A DNA stretch of 64,000 nucleotides from Pectinophora gossypiella (Eukaryota > Arthropoda > Insecta > Lepidoptera > Gelechiidae): contig NC_065420.1 of assembly GCF_024362695.1 (NCBI RefSeq), positions 5,843,420-5,907,419 on the forward strand, written 5' to 3'. This document shows positions 52,380 through 63,085 of the stretch, one piece after another. Within the stretch, counting starts at the first letter, position 1. Every line of letters begins with the position of its first letter. The position numbers and the translations under genes are program-made. The notes under the pieces are model-generated. The model was not told where the DNA came from. It worked only from the letters and a program-made list of their open reading frames with translations, and did not search any database.

Positions 52380-52882
52380 TAAATTCAGTAGGCCAGAGTG
52401 AGATGGTGGCTGAGTTCGGATTGGGACCCAGACCTACGGGGTATAATCTAGAACCCTTGCCCAGGGATACGGGTGAAGACCTCAACGGTTGCAGAGGCGG
52501 AGATGGGCGCCATCGGTACGGGAATGCAGGACAGAAGAGACGAGTCACTGGGACTGTACCCTGGAACCTGACAGAGGGCAGCAGTAACTGTCAGTACTAT
52601 TCAGAGGCGGACAGGAGTCCTAGTACGGCTTTGAAATAGACTACTCTGAGCGCCATCCCACTCGCGGCAGACAGAGTACTGTGGAGCGGAACGCAAAAGG
52701 GAAACCACTGCCCTATTTTTCCCTAAAAAGTAGCATGGAGAATGCTATATTGACAAGAGCGTGGCTCTTAAATTAGTGATATGAAATTCGGACAAACGTA
52801 CAACGTTTATCAATTGATAATAACCGTGACACCAGGGTTGATGAGCTTGGTAATCCACCTCATAACCTAAACGATAGAAAAA
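52380..52882 (+). pseudogene. LINE-2-type 3' region followed by a SINE-A tail
   Basis: 52390-52645 contains GTACGGGAATGCAGGACAG and GACTGTACCCTGGAACCTGA, phrases I associate with 3' ends of lepidopteran LINEs. 52660-52780 (GGGAAACCACTGCCCTATTT, then GAGCGTGGCTCTTAAATTAG) repeats at 17265-17375. 52800-52882 is the end of a SINE-A. The 101-codon frame across the first part is not a recognised gene. Confidence 0.45.
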
Positions 52883-53194
52883 GGTTTAGCAATGCGATTG
52901 GTTTGTTATATTGTGTATAAATAAACAAGAAATAAAAAGCTATTTAGAGAGTACTTGATAAAGTTGAATGGTCTACTGCAAATATTGACGAACTTGGTTC
53001 TGTAAATAGCAGCTGATAATATAAAAGAAACAGCGATGGACGGATACAACTTAAATCCGAAATAGCAATGGAGCCTATAACCCCTTGGAGCTGGGGTGCG
53101 CAGGAGACAGTTCATCATCATGAATATCATGACAAGACAACTCTTTCGCATTTACGACATAACCGAAATCCATTAATAATAATAATTAATAATA

Positions 53195-53260
53195 GCTTCG
53201 GCCCCACACACGCCTTCCAAAAATCTGGGACTCCATAGTCCCGAGATATGGAAAAGACAT
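53195..53260 (+). repeat. Partial copy of the 33190-type repeat
   Basis: CTTCGGCCCCACACACGCC to GTCCCGAGATATGGAAAAG matches 33380-33455. Confidence 0.55.
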
Positions 53261-53293
53261 AACGAATAATTAATAATAATAATATAGGTAATA

Positions 53294-53450
53294 GGGTGTG
53301 GAAAGGTCACATTGAAGCAATTCATATACTTAATAATGAATATTGCAATTTGACGTTTGCGCATATAAAAATAAGTGCGTAATGCTAACAAATGCCAAAA
53401 GTAATACCCCATTGCTTTTTTAGATGATTCTATGTGGCCTTTATAACCTC
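53294..53450 (+). mobile_element. MITE-N, best-preserved copy
   Basis: Left GGGTGTGGAAAGGTCACATTG and right TATGTGGCCTTTATAACC are imperfect inverted ends of about 30 bp. The interior GACGTTTGCGCATA, then GTGCGTAATGCTAACAAATG, is shared with 14550-14690. Confidence 0.6.
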
Positions 53451-53508
53451 TTAGATATACTCGTATAACATTTAACAAGAAAACAAACTGGCTACCTACC
53501 TACTAATA

Positions 53509-53754
53509 CAGGGGTTCCCAAAGTGTGCGCCGCGGCGGCGCGCGGCGCCCTGGTGCGCCGTAGAAAGTAAAGAGGAACGCCGTGAGTTCTATAATTATCC
53601 AAAACCACAAATATTCGCGGGTACCTATAAACTTTTATTCATTTTGTAGACGTTTTATTTTTTTCCTATCTCCCTCGAAGTAACCGAACCTAACAACTTA
53701 GCTAGCAGGGCGCCACCGTTACAAAATACTACCTAAACTTGTTGGGAACCCCTG
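53509..53754 (+). mobile_element. hAT-type MITE with perfect 8-bp TSD
   Basis: TIRs CAGGGGTTCCCAA (53509-53521) and TTGGGAACCCCTG (53742-53754) are perfect 13-bp inverted repeats and match hAT superfamily ends. TACTAATA is duplicated at 53501-53508 and 53755-53762, the 8-bp length expected for hAT. The interior starts with a very GC-rich stretch (GCCGCGGCGGCGCGCGGCGC). At 246 bp there is no coding capacity. It is a single full-length insertion in this window. Confidence 0.92.
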
Positions 53755-53762
53755 TACTAATA

Positions 53763-54085
53763 CAATCTCTTTGGATACATGCTGACGTCATAGATTGTTC
53801 CACGGCATTGTTCTAAGTTTAAAACAGTAGGTTACATCTGAAATGCTATATCTCAGATATTTATAATTATAAGGCATAATATAATGTTTTTTATGTACAA
53901 AAAAGCTACAACACGTGATATGAATATTACAAGCCCAATCGCAGTTATAAATTAATCCTAACTTTAGGCAAGATGATATGTACGTATCATTAGCATGTTT
54001 CGACTGTTCTAAGTTTTTTTTCCTCACTGCGTATGGAATTTTCAAACCATTAGATAGGTACTGTATAATTTTAACATAACAAAAA
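53763..54085. other. Unassigned DNA
   Basis: No gene or repeat recognised. The minus-strand 120-codon frame through this stretch extends into a SINE and is not credible. Confidence 0.3.
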
Positions 54086-54365
54086 CAGCCTATCAACGTC
54101 CCACTGCTGGGCACAAGTCTCCCGTCAATCAATTGAAGGGTACGGAGCATACTCCACCACGCTGCTCCACTGAGAGTTGGCCGAGGTGTTTTTTACGGAC
54201 CAACGGCATAGCGTGTCCTCCGAAGCACGGAATCATTTTACATTTTCGGATAATCAGGCCTGCAATGGTCTTACCATACAAAGGACAGTCTCCCAAAGTC
54301 CTCATAAGGAATCGAACCTGGCCTTCCATATCGTGAGCCCAACGCTCTATCAGACCTCGGAGGCT
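54086..54365 (-). mobile_element. SINE-B, inverted, nearly full-length
   Basis: Reading the minus strand: tRNA head (CAGCCTCCGAGGTCTGATAG), B box GGTTCGATTCC (complement at 54310-54320), core and the CCCAGCAGTGGGACGTTGAT tail. Several indels relative to 3549-3893. Confidence 0.75.
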
Positions 54366-54841
54366 GTTAAATAAGTCTTAAATCAACTAAGTAACAGTAT
54401 CTCGAGTGTCCTTGCTACTCATACATAGTCCTATCCTACCACAAATGTAAAACTTGTATAGGTACAATCAAAGAGCAAAAGAGCAGTCACTGAGCCCAAC
54501 GAATTATTTGTAAACAGTGGTGAAAATGAACCATTAGTTTTCATAATTATAAAAAAATATGTTTTTGTAGGTGTTTTTGGTATATTACAGAAACGACATG
54601 TAACCAGGAGGTCTTAAGTGCAACCAGTTAATTTATTACTTCGCAAGAAACTGATTGGACTTTTGCACCTTATCGTACATACGTTAATTACAAATGTAAT
54701 ACAAACAATCGTTATTCTTATAACGCCGAGAGTGCAATTTAAATCGTCAAGCACGCCTTGCATACTTATTAGAGAAAGACTCGGTTGGTTCCAAAAGGCA
54801 ACTATATCGTGTACAGAATATAATTTATTTATTTATTTATA
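54366..54841. other. Unassigned DNA
   Basis: No gene or repeat partner recognised. Confidence 0.3.
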
Positions 54842-55020
54842 AAGTAAGATGATTCCGTGCTTCGGAGGGCACGTTAAGCCGTTGGTCCCGGCCATTAGCC
54901 GTAAAAACACCTCCACCAACCCGCATTGGAGCAGCGTGGTGGAGTATGCTCCATACCCTCTCCGGTTGATTGAGGGGAGGCCTGTGCCAAGCAGTGGGAC
55001 GTATATAGGCTGTTTATGTG
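54842..55020 (+). mobile_element. SINE-B, 5'-truncated
   Basis: Starts just before the core (AAGTAAGATGATTCCGTGC) and ends TGGGACGTATATAGGCTG. Nearly the same as 3700-3870. Confidence 0.75.
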
Positions 55021-55189
55021 ATGTTATTTATTATAAAGTACAGTCACATCACATACATAAAAACATGTATACATTTAGAAGGGTACGGTTGTAATTTATT
55101 ATACCCTAAGATGTGTTATTATGTTTTTCATGCCTGCTCCTTATTTTCCCGGCCACGTAAAAACCGTCAAAATTAGCTCACGACTTTAT

Positions 55190-55625
55190 CCTAATTGGGT
55201 TGTCCGAAGTACGTCCTTCGCAAGATGAAACCAGTAAGCAGACTTGAACTTGTCTCAAAAAATTCGTTCATCATGTGTATTCGGTTGTACAGTAAAATCC
55301 CGGACTCATTTACAACTATGAATATGAACAAACTTAGAACTGCTCTTAAGACACATGGCTTGCACAAAAATGTTTCTATGACGACAAAGAATTTTTGAAT
55401 GAAAACTAATAGTTATTTCATAGACCTACTTATCCATTGTATAATTATTCTTTAATAGTTTTTTGTTATTTTTATTATTGTTTTCTCTCTCTCTTATTTT
55501 ATTTCATTGCCTGTGTGAAATGTGTATATTCCTGTAAAGGCAAATGTGAGACGTAATTTGCAACTATAACTGCAACTATTATATATAACTGTACCTAAAT
55601 TAATACACAATAAAATTCTTTATCT
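55190..55625 (+). pseudogene. LINE ORF2 C-terminus and 3' UTR
   Basis: 55238-55398 reads KNSFIMCIRLYSKIPDSF, then NKLRTALKTHGLHKNVS and a stop. The FxxxxIRLYNKLP...FK..LK pattern is the conserved end of a group of non-LTR reverse-transcriptase proteins. The following 220 bp is AT-rich 3' UTR with AATAAA at 55609 and a TTCTTTATCTTTG end. Confidence 0.55.
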
Positions 55626-56329
55626 TTGAAGTAGATTCCTACACCTCGTGACCTGTATCGACATCTATAATGGTTGAGCCAACTGTGTTAGTGCAAACTT
55701 GGTCCAAATCGGGTACCGAAGTTCAACAGGCGCTCTCCGTTACAGAAGCAAGCTGGGTTGATCATCTGTCAATATGCGGAACTTCGAACCAAAAGACGCT
55801 GTAAGTTGTCTTCTGATTCTTTGAGCCTCTGTTTACCCCGTCAGGGATTACAGCCGAACGTGAGCGTATATTAAGTAAGTGTGAATGTAGGTATGTCTTT
55901 ACCACAGATCATATCTTACTAACGTACAGATGCCTCACGTCATACAACGAAACCGTGGGCTATTTTTCGTTCTCATAATGACCACTAGATGCCGCTAGAA
56001 CTCGCTAGCGCTCAAGCGTTAATTTTGACGGGATGGAGACTTTCGAGAGACACCTAGGCAAATTTCAGCTTACTAAGTGCAAGTTATTGCAAGCACAATA
56101 GATTACTCAGTGTTACAAACAAATTATACAAAAACCTTTAAAAATACATATTAATAGTTACACAATTTAGACGTTGGTACGGACGCGTGACCCGAGATAA
56201 CTCGGCTAAGTGCTCAGTGGCCCCTTATCAGGTTTATCGTGTGATAACAGTGATGAACGCTTATCGTGCAATGTATTAGCGTTCTTCTAATGCACGTAAA
56301 GTAGTGTCGTACATATTTCGGATTTTCAA
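55626..56329. other. Gene-free stretch with repeat Q
   Basis: 55645-55720 is repeat Q (CATCTATAATGGTTGAGCC). 55790-55850 contains GTAAGTTGTCTTCTGATTC, a repeat P piece. Nothing else. Confidence 0.35.
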
Positions 56330-56720
56330 GGTGAATAACTCGAGTTGGTGCTGTGATAATTTGATTTTTTAGGGTTTCCCGTTCGTCCATACGGTCGACC
56401 GGTGAATCGGCCCAATGTATTTCTTTTTACCCGACTGCGGCGAACAAAAAGGAGGGTTATGTGTTTGACCGCTATGTATGTATGTGTGTATGCACGTCTG
56501 TTCCAACCTAACTTCTAAACCACTTGTCAGAATGTAACAAATGAGGCGTCACTAGAAGCGTCTTGATTGTCCGGTGGTTGTAGGCTATGTGACGTCACAT
56601 TAAACTCATTATGGCGCCCTCTAGAGGACATAAACTGAGGACGAAAATAACTTTTTAACGAATGTTATTGGATATCAAATGAAAGGGTTTAATTTGCACA
56701 TTTCAAATATGTACATATTA
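56330..56720 (+). repeat. Lepidopteran-type dispersed repeat S
   Basis: TTTTTACCCGACTGCGGCGA, AAGGAGGGTTATGTGTTTGA, an ATGTATGT micro-run and GGTGGTTGTAGGCTATGTGACGTCAC-type sequence are familiar from dispersed insect repeats. Only this copy is in the window and it has no coding content. Confidence 0.4.
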
Positions 56721-57349
56721 CTAGCTTTTAATTGCGGGTTCACTTATATTCATTGGATAACTACGTTGAATTGATAATATTAACTGCTCAGACATGTTCT
56801 GGATAGGTTTTATCTCCGACTCTTGTATAAAACACGTATCAAAAGCATGTTATCTTAATAGTTAAGATCCCTAAATAATGTAAAAAAACGAAAACCTGTC
56901 TACGGAAAAATTGTGTGATTTTTCCGTAGTTGGGTTGTAGTTTTTAAACTTCCTTATATTTTTTCTGTTAAAAGAGACCGTCAAACCAACACACAATATT
57001 GTAAGTACTTTCATACATTGATGTATACTATGTTACATGCCTTCACAGGTTAGGAGAATAGGTAATTCGAATGACCTGCGCAGTGCGCAGTGACATCTTC
57101 CTATGCAACACTTTAAAAGATAAATATCTTCTATAAGAAGTTCTGACTTGTAGCTGCATCTCCAGACAATATGAGATGTATACTTAACATAAATAATAAT
57201 TGTAAATAAGTTTAAATTTACATGATAAACGGTCGTTTGCTTATAGAATGCCGTCGGCGAGATGAATTTCAATGACAAGTTGGTTTGTTCCGGATTATGT
57301 CGTGTACAAAGTAAATTGCTAATGTGTTATGTTTAACAGTGAAAATGTT
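56721..57349. other. Unassigned DNA
   Basis: A small inverted repeat, CTACGGAAAAATTGTGTGATTTTTCCGTAG, lies at 56900-56930 (11-bp arms). No gene recognised. Confidence 0.35.
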
Positions 57350-57812
57350 CTTCTTCTATCGTGTGGGTTGTGAGGTGGAGTACCAACCTCATCAACCCTG
57401 GTGTCAGGGTTATTATTGAGCCGCCAAAGGCGAATGCAAACGACATACTTATTAATAAACGATTAACATTTTCACTCCCTCCTCCTCCCAACGCTCAACC
57501 ACTGGACGGCCTCCGTGGTCCAGAGGTTGAGCGTTGGGCTCACGATCCGGAGCTCCCAGGTTCGAATTCCGGTGGGGACATATCACAAAAATCACTTTGT
57601 GATCCCTAGTTTGGTTAGGACATTACAGGCTGATCACCTGATTGTCCAAAAAGTAAGATGATCCGTGCTTCGGCAGGCACGTTAAGCCGTTGATCCCGGT
57701 TACTTCTTACTGATCGTACGTGGTCGTGGACGTGGTTAATTTAAGCTCAATAATAACCTTGCAGGGTTGCTGCGGTTGGTAATCCACCTCTTAACCCACA
57801 CGATATAAGAAG
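57350..57812. mobile_element. SINE-A pair, head to head
   Basis: 57350-57432 is an inverted SINE-A tail and 57485-57506 an inverted piece of head (CAACGCTCAACCACTGGA). From 57508 a plus-strand SINE-A follows with B box variant GGTTCGAATTCC (57561-57572), core and tail to about 57812. The inverted copy has lost its middle. Confidence 0.7.
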
Positions 57813-58360
57813 AAACGTGAGTTCATGTACGTCAGTTTGAAGTCAGCTTTATCCCAGGTGTAGAACGTATATTGGCTGTTGTTTATATTATGTAAGTTTT
57901 TCTCAGAGAAATTATCTACTTGACGTAAAAAAGAATAAGTAGGTAGATACGTAGATATAAATACAATAAACAAAACACTATCTGGGGTCAGCTACCTTGT
58001 CCGTTTTCTCCATTCCGATTTGAGCCGTTTAAGTAGCAATAAACAATTTAATGTATTTATAAATAAATATAACCTTAACACAAATCCAAGTGTCACGCAA
58101 GTTTAATTTGGTGAGGACCATAGCAGTGGTATACCCTGCTAAAACAAAACGAAGACTTACTACACACTTATTGTAAGATGTTAACTCTATCATTGTTTTA
58201 GGTTTACGCGGTTATTATCATAATTAAAACACAAAATAACGGGTTCTTATCGCGTTTAAATCAGGGATATGAGACTCCCGATATTTCGACACTGTTGCAA
58301 GTGTCTTGATCACGGGATGACTGATGAGATTGGAGTGGAGTAGGTAGATCCATAATTTTC
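57813..58360. other. Unassigned DNA
   Basis: 58268-58320 includes GAGACTCCCGATATTTCGACACTG, the start of a repeat common in Lepidoptera. No gene. Confidence 0.35.
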
Positions 58361-58573
58361 TACGGGGTGTTAGTGACATCGTAACGAAACTTTAAGGGAT
58401 GATGCAGACCATGATTCTGAGTTTTTATCAAGTAAAATTTCCTGTCTTAAATTCATGAAAAATGTTGTTTTTTTAAATTATTTTCCGTTCCATACTTTTG
58501 CGATGGAAAATTCCACTTGATATTAACTCAGAATCCCTCAAAGTTTTCGTTACGATGTCACTAACACCCTGTA
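58361..58573. mobile_element. Hairpin MITE H, cleanest complete copy
   Basis: 213 bp from TACGGGGTGTTAGTGACATC to GATGTCACTAACACCCTGTA. The two halves are inverse copies over almost the whole length (GGAAAATTCCACTTGATA against ATCAAGTAAAATTTCC), with a T-rich centre. Other copies are at 16392, 23258, 28831, 37613, 37875, 41114 and partial ones near 3226, 7810 and 8158. Confidence 0.85.
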
Positions 58574-59968
58574 TTTGTTGTGCATCTGAAGATGTTTATG
58601 TTCAAATTTGTTTTCCTCTAGACCTACGATACAGAAAATCTTATTGTGTAACTGTATAGTGTAATATTTCATAACACATAGTAACGACCACCATAATAAC
58701 CTAGTTAGGTTATGAAATGATTATGCTCACCACATGGCGTAAACATCCGGGGTTTTATCATATCAATACCTCAGTAGATACACGTAGGTACGTACAAATG
58801 ATTTCTTATGCTCTTTTTAAAAAGAAAACAAATAAATTAGTTACAAGAAGAAGCCGCGAAAAACAGTAACAATACCAAACCAAATCACAGGAAATGTAAA
58901 AAAAAATCAATGATAATAATTATAACATAAGCTTACGATCCTATATCTCGTAAGATGAACTAAATACCCACACCTCACCGAGCTCTCTGTTAGACCAACG
59001 TGATAGGTGGTGATGCGTACCGACGTCTATAATAGTTAAGCGAACTGTGCTCACACTTTATAATGATGGAAAATAAAAATATGCCTCATTTTGCACGTGC
59101 CTTCTTACTTGGCTTAACAATTGGGGAGTACTACCGAGGGCTTATGTCTTTATCGATCCCTCGCAAATTTCATCACTACCTGACCGGGTGAGAGCCCTTC
59201 AAAGAATTCCATTCGAGGAAAAATATGCATGTGCCAGGAATACTGCGTGCGAAGTTCGATTCCGGATTTCTAGTTTCAAAGAGACTCAAATTACAAAGAG
59301 ATACAAAGTTAATATTATATTTAGTATAAATAGCTATTCTAATTCGTAAACCAATACTAGTTATCAGCTGTGAACGTTAACCTCTAACGATAATTAAGTA
59401 CCTATTTCCAATGAAGTTGATTGTTTAATTGATCACACGATTTTGTCAAGAATACCAACATAGCAATCCTTATCGGAGGAGACAGAACCACAACTCATCA
59501 GACGTCAACTTGCAGCCACATTTTCTACTTTAGTACCAATCTGTATTTTAATAATAAAGAAGACCCCAAAATATAAATAAAAATATAAGTTTAAAAACTA
59601 AAACCCGATTACTTACGGAAAAAATTTGCTCTAAAAAGTATTAAGGGCCCAGCCTCCGTTTGCAGAATTCAGAATTTGAATATTCTCACCCCCGCTGACG
59701 TCACTATATGAAGTTGCTCGACTTTACTACTCCAAACATTCGGTATTGAAAGAAGCAAAAGTAAACTCAATGCTCGCGAAATAGGCTCTGGAATTGAATG
59801 TAAGTAGTTACAATTATAAAGGTACAAAATATTTCTCTGAAATTCTTCCGAATGTGGTGTGTTGTGTAGTGTGGTGGTGTTTACGAAATAGCCGTGGTCA
59901 TATGGCAATCTGTCATAAGTTTGCCACGGCATACATTGATGCCAATTTTGGTTTTTAATCTTGTATTT
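58574..59968. other. Gene-free stretch with repeats Q and P
   Basis: 58945-59070 is repeat Q. 59500-59530 carries the repeat P motif AACTTGCAGCCACATTTTC. A small inverted repeat GCCGTGG...CCACGGC spans 59891-59930. Nothing coding is recognised. Confidence 0.4.
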
Positions 59969-60274
59969 TTATTTCTTTTCATAGTCCAAAAGAAGAAGAA
60001 GAAGAAGAAAGAGGAGATAGGAGAATATAGCCCAAAAGAGAAGTTGATTTCGTTCCTCATCAAGCTTCCTCATCAAGCTGCCCTCTATCAGCCACTCTGC
60101 GGAGATCCTCGCTTTATCTGACTTAAAGGCACCCAAAACTACGTTTGACACGTTTGCCAAGTCGCGGTTTCCTCTCAAGAACACGTTTACCTTAGCGGTT
60201 ATTGGGTTTGTGGTATACGTGACAAACTCACTGCCACATAATATTAATGGAGTGTGACCTAAATATATCCTTCG
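59969..60274 (-). CDS. Unrecognised open frame, possible exon or remnant
   Basis: The minus-strand frame is open for 101 codons, from after a stop at 60275-60277 to TAA at 59969-59971. It reads YLGHTPLILCGSEFVTYTTN, then PITAKVNVFLRGNRDLANVS, NVVLGAFKSDKARISAEWLI and EGSLMRKLDEERN. The last 25 residues are Leu-rich, partly because of a (GAA)n microsatellite at 59995-60012. The composition is unusually protein-like for this AT-rich DNA. There is no in-frame ATG until near the middle, so it would have to be an internal exon (an AG lies at 60259-60260) or the remains of an element-encoded protein. Family unknown. Confidence 0.35.
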   Translation of the reverse strand, partial: RRIYLGHTPLILCGSEFVTYTTNPITAKVNVFLRGNRDLANVSNVVLGAFKSDKARISAEWLIEGSLMRKLDEERNQLLFWAIFSYLLFLLLLLLLDYEKK

Positions 60275-60277
60275 TCA

Positions 60278-60764
60278 TCTTTGTCTACGGCGGATGTGGT
60301 ATCACAGGAAAGTAGGTAAACCTATTATTTATAACGTTACTGTTATTTGTTGCCATTTAGCACATGGGTGGGAAGTGAAATATCTTTTGTTGGAATAACA
60401 AAAAGTGAATTATCTCCTCCATTATCTTGCGTAAGTGTACACAACTATCTGTTTGTGAGACGCAAATTTAGCTAAAGATTATCGTATTTTCACTAGTTCG
60501 ACTCAACTTTTCTGTGTAATATTGTTTTGTAGACAACTTGCAGCCACTTTTGGTATTGATATGAAATTCGTGGTGACAGTTTACCAGTCTATCCCCTTAG
60601 CATTATCCCGTTTCTCACAGATTATTTATTCCGATTTGACAGGTCCGGGTTTTTAACAGAAGCGACTGCCTGTCTGACTTTTCTAAATATAACCTATTTC
60701 TTATATATTTTATATAACCAACCGATGCTAATCCCTTGACTTCAACTGTTTCATAGCCTAAGTG
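60278..60764. other. Gene-free stretch with SINE-D and repeat P pieces
   Basis: 60530-60560 has repeat P (GACAACTTGCAGCCAC). 60597-60690 is an inverted SINE-D 3' fragment (TTATCCCGTTTCTCACAG, AGAAGCGACTGCCTGTCTGA). Confidence 0.45.
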
Positions 60765-60936
60765 GCGTGCCTTCCGTGTTCGGAAGGCACGTTAAGCCGT
60801 TGTTCCCGGTTACTACTTACTGATGTAAGTACGTAGTCGTTACATGAGTCATGTCAGGGGCCTTTGGCGGCTCAATAGTAACCAGGGTTGATGAGGTTGG
60901 TAATCTACCTCACAACCCACACGATAGGAGAAGAAG
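60765..60936 (+). mobile_element. SINE-A, 5'-truncated
   Basis: Starts in the core (TTCGGAAGGCACGTTAAGCC) and ends CACACGATAGGAGAAGAAG. A GTGCCTTCCGTG piece just before makes a small inverted repeat with the core. Confidence 0.65.
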
Positions 60937-60944
60937 ATAGCCGT

Positions 60945-61217
60945 AGTTTCTACATTTGGGTCATGTACGTTCAAGATAAATTATGAAATTCTGATTACTA
61001 AATAAAGACAGAACTAAAACTAACGAAAAACATTTTCTTTTTTCTATTTAACTTATTTGTGAATTTAAATCAAGAAAAACGTAATAATAACTCCGACGTT
61101 TTATCACGTTTTTCTATGACGTCACAGTGTGCTTTTTCATACAAATTCCATAGTAATTTCGTGTTTTGACGTTTAGTAAAAAGTAACTGATTTGACTAGT
61201 TGGAAACTAGACTATTC
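60945..61217 (+). repeat. Repeat K, complete-looking reference copy
   Basis: GTTTCTACATTTGGGTCATG at left, ATGACGTCACAGTGTG in the middle and TTTGACTAGTTGGAAACTAG at the right. This copy shows the uninterrupted sequence across the point where the large inverted repeat sits in the K copy at 24120/26812. Confidence 0.65.
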
Positions 61218-62875
61218 CTCTTAAAAGTGCACCAACCAACAAACTCAAACCGACCAGAGCACCTGAACATAAACTTCTACCGACACTCATCATGAATTTT
61301 CAGTTTATTTACCAACTTGAAGCAACTACAGAATTTAATATCCCTTGACGAAGTAGATTTCCTGTTTTGATGTAAGTTGTGTTTGACGTACCTATGCTGT
61401 TAACTTAATTCTAACGGGTTATTGGCAAAAAAGACCGACTGTGATATTTAACATTGGCAATTCATATTTGATATTCTTTGCATGTTGAACCAATGTCATG
61501 ACAGTAATAGTTGTGAATGCTTTTAGCTGAGACCATTTAGGTATACCTACATCGTTTCTTCTTATACTTAGTATATGTAATATTTTTCATGATTAAAAAC
61601 CACAAAAATTTAATACACGCCTTGTCAGTATAATAAGTACCTACGCCCGAACGGTACCTACACATTAGTAGGTATGTGTAAACGTATCCAAAACGAAACT
61701 TTGTCAGATAACGCTCCTTTTGATTCCGTTAATGAACATAAACCGATACAGAAAACTGTGATTCGCCAATGAATATGCCAGTGAGTGAGCCACAGTTCCA
61801 CAGATGTCATAGGTAGTAAAGTTTAAATCCAACTTTTGCGACATTTCCGATATTATTGACAAAATAAACGCATTTCTCTTCCTTCTTACTATAACAAAGA
61901 AATAAATAAACAGAAAATCGGTGAGTTGAGCTTATGTTGTCATAAATAAATCCAAAAATATTCAGAATTATGACGCCTACCCGCCGTATTCTGCCACTAA
62001 GTCGTCAAAGTTCATTTTTCATTCATTATGAATATAAAAGGATTGAATAAAGGAAACATGAATAACTTGGGATCCTTACTCGTGAAGTCTTTGAACCTAT
62101 TTATCATCTCACCTGTTGCTTCACCGAATACTAATCTTTAGGTAAAAGTATTTTTTTTATACTAAAAAGTATCTCTTTTGGAATTAACTTTCTTAGAAAT
62201 AATTTCTGGTTCTCCTTTCAGAGTCACGTTAATTAAAATCTTGGGCATTTTTAACCTAAAATTGTGCGTCAATCTTGCATTGCTAAGATCTAGAAAGGTA
62301 TCCCATTAGCAGGTCGTTAATAGTGTAAACTCTTATCAATTTAGAGTAGATAGGTAGATACTCTAGTATTTAATTACGAAGACGAATGTACTGAGAAAAA
62401 GTAATAGACGTCGAACGCTAAATGATGGCGAAAGTGAAAATAGCCGAGACTAACAAGGAGGTAATGATGTAGCTGTGTTATGTGTATGTATGTATGTATG
62501 TGTACGAGGAAGCGAGGCCGGCTTATTGTCAACACACTCGCTGTCAACGTTGCGCTACCAAATGATTAGCACCACACCACGACTTCACCTCACTAACTAC
62601 ATATTCACACTAGCTAGCATATTTTTATACTCCACATTCGAAGGTTACGGAGACACGCCGATGATTTTAAAACATTTTTCTCGTCTATACAGGAAACCGC
62701 CGGTAATTATGGTAAAAGACCAGGCGTTTGTTTGTTTAATGTGTAGTTAATTTCCTAACCTACTTACTTGTTCGATATTGACGATAAAAATAGAGCTTTG
62801 ATTTATCTTAGCAAACGATACGAGAGCACGCGGGCTGAAGGTTATAGTATTTTGCACGAAAACAATACTACGTAA
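61218..62875. other. Unassigned DNA
   Basis: 61370-61440 has a MITE-G interior fragment (GACGTACCTATGCTGTTAAC, TAACGGGTTATTGGC). An (ATGT)n run lies at 62481-62500. No gene recognised. Confidence 0.35.
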
Positions 62876-63085
62876 GCAGTATCTTTGTGTAAAGAACCCA
62901 AGGATGGTAGTACGAAAAAAATGCAAAAAGTTCGAGCACAACCTCAACTTCTCCGGAACCAATTAATTCTGAAGCCAAAACCAAGAATCAGCGAAATCTA
63001 CAAAGATAATTTACGACGTCTAGACAACATTTGTAACGCAGAAAATTCTTCGCAACTCAAGAATGTCTGCAAAAATGTTCTTTAA
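62876..63085 (+). CDS. Unrecognised short basic ORF
   Basis: Open for about 69 codons; the first ATG is at about 62921 and gives 54 residues, MQKVRAQPQLLRNQLILKPK continuing to NAENSSQLKNVCKNVL and a stop at 63083-63085. The sequence is mixed in composition and rich in Lys/Arg, more protein-like than its surroundings, but has no signal peptide or known motif and could be chance. Confidence 0.18.
   Translation, partial: AVSLCKEPKDGSTKKMQKVRAQPQLLRNQLILKPKPRISEIYKDNLRRLDNICNAENSSQLKNVCKNVL

Noticed and set aside
52334..52639. 101-codon ORF
   Set aside because: The sequence looks like a LINE 3' region; the frame starts outside it and no domain is visible.
53788..54150. 120-codon minus-strand ORF
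   Set aside because: Its first part is SINE-B and the rest has no recognisable protein character.
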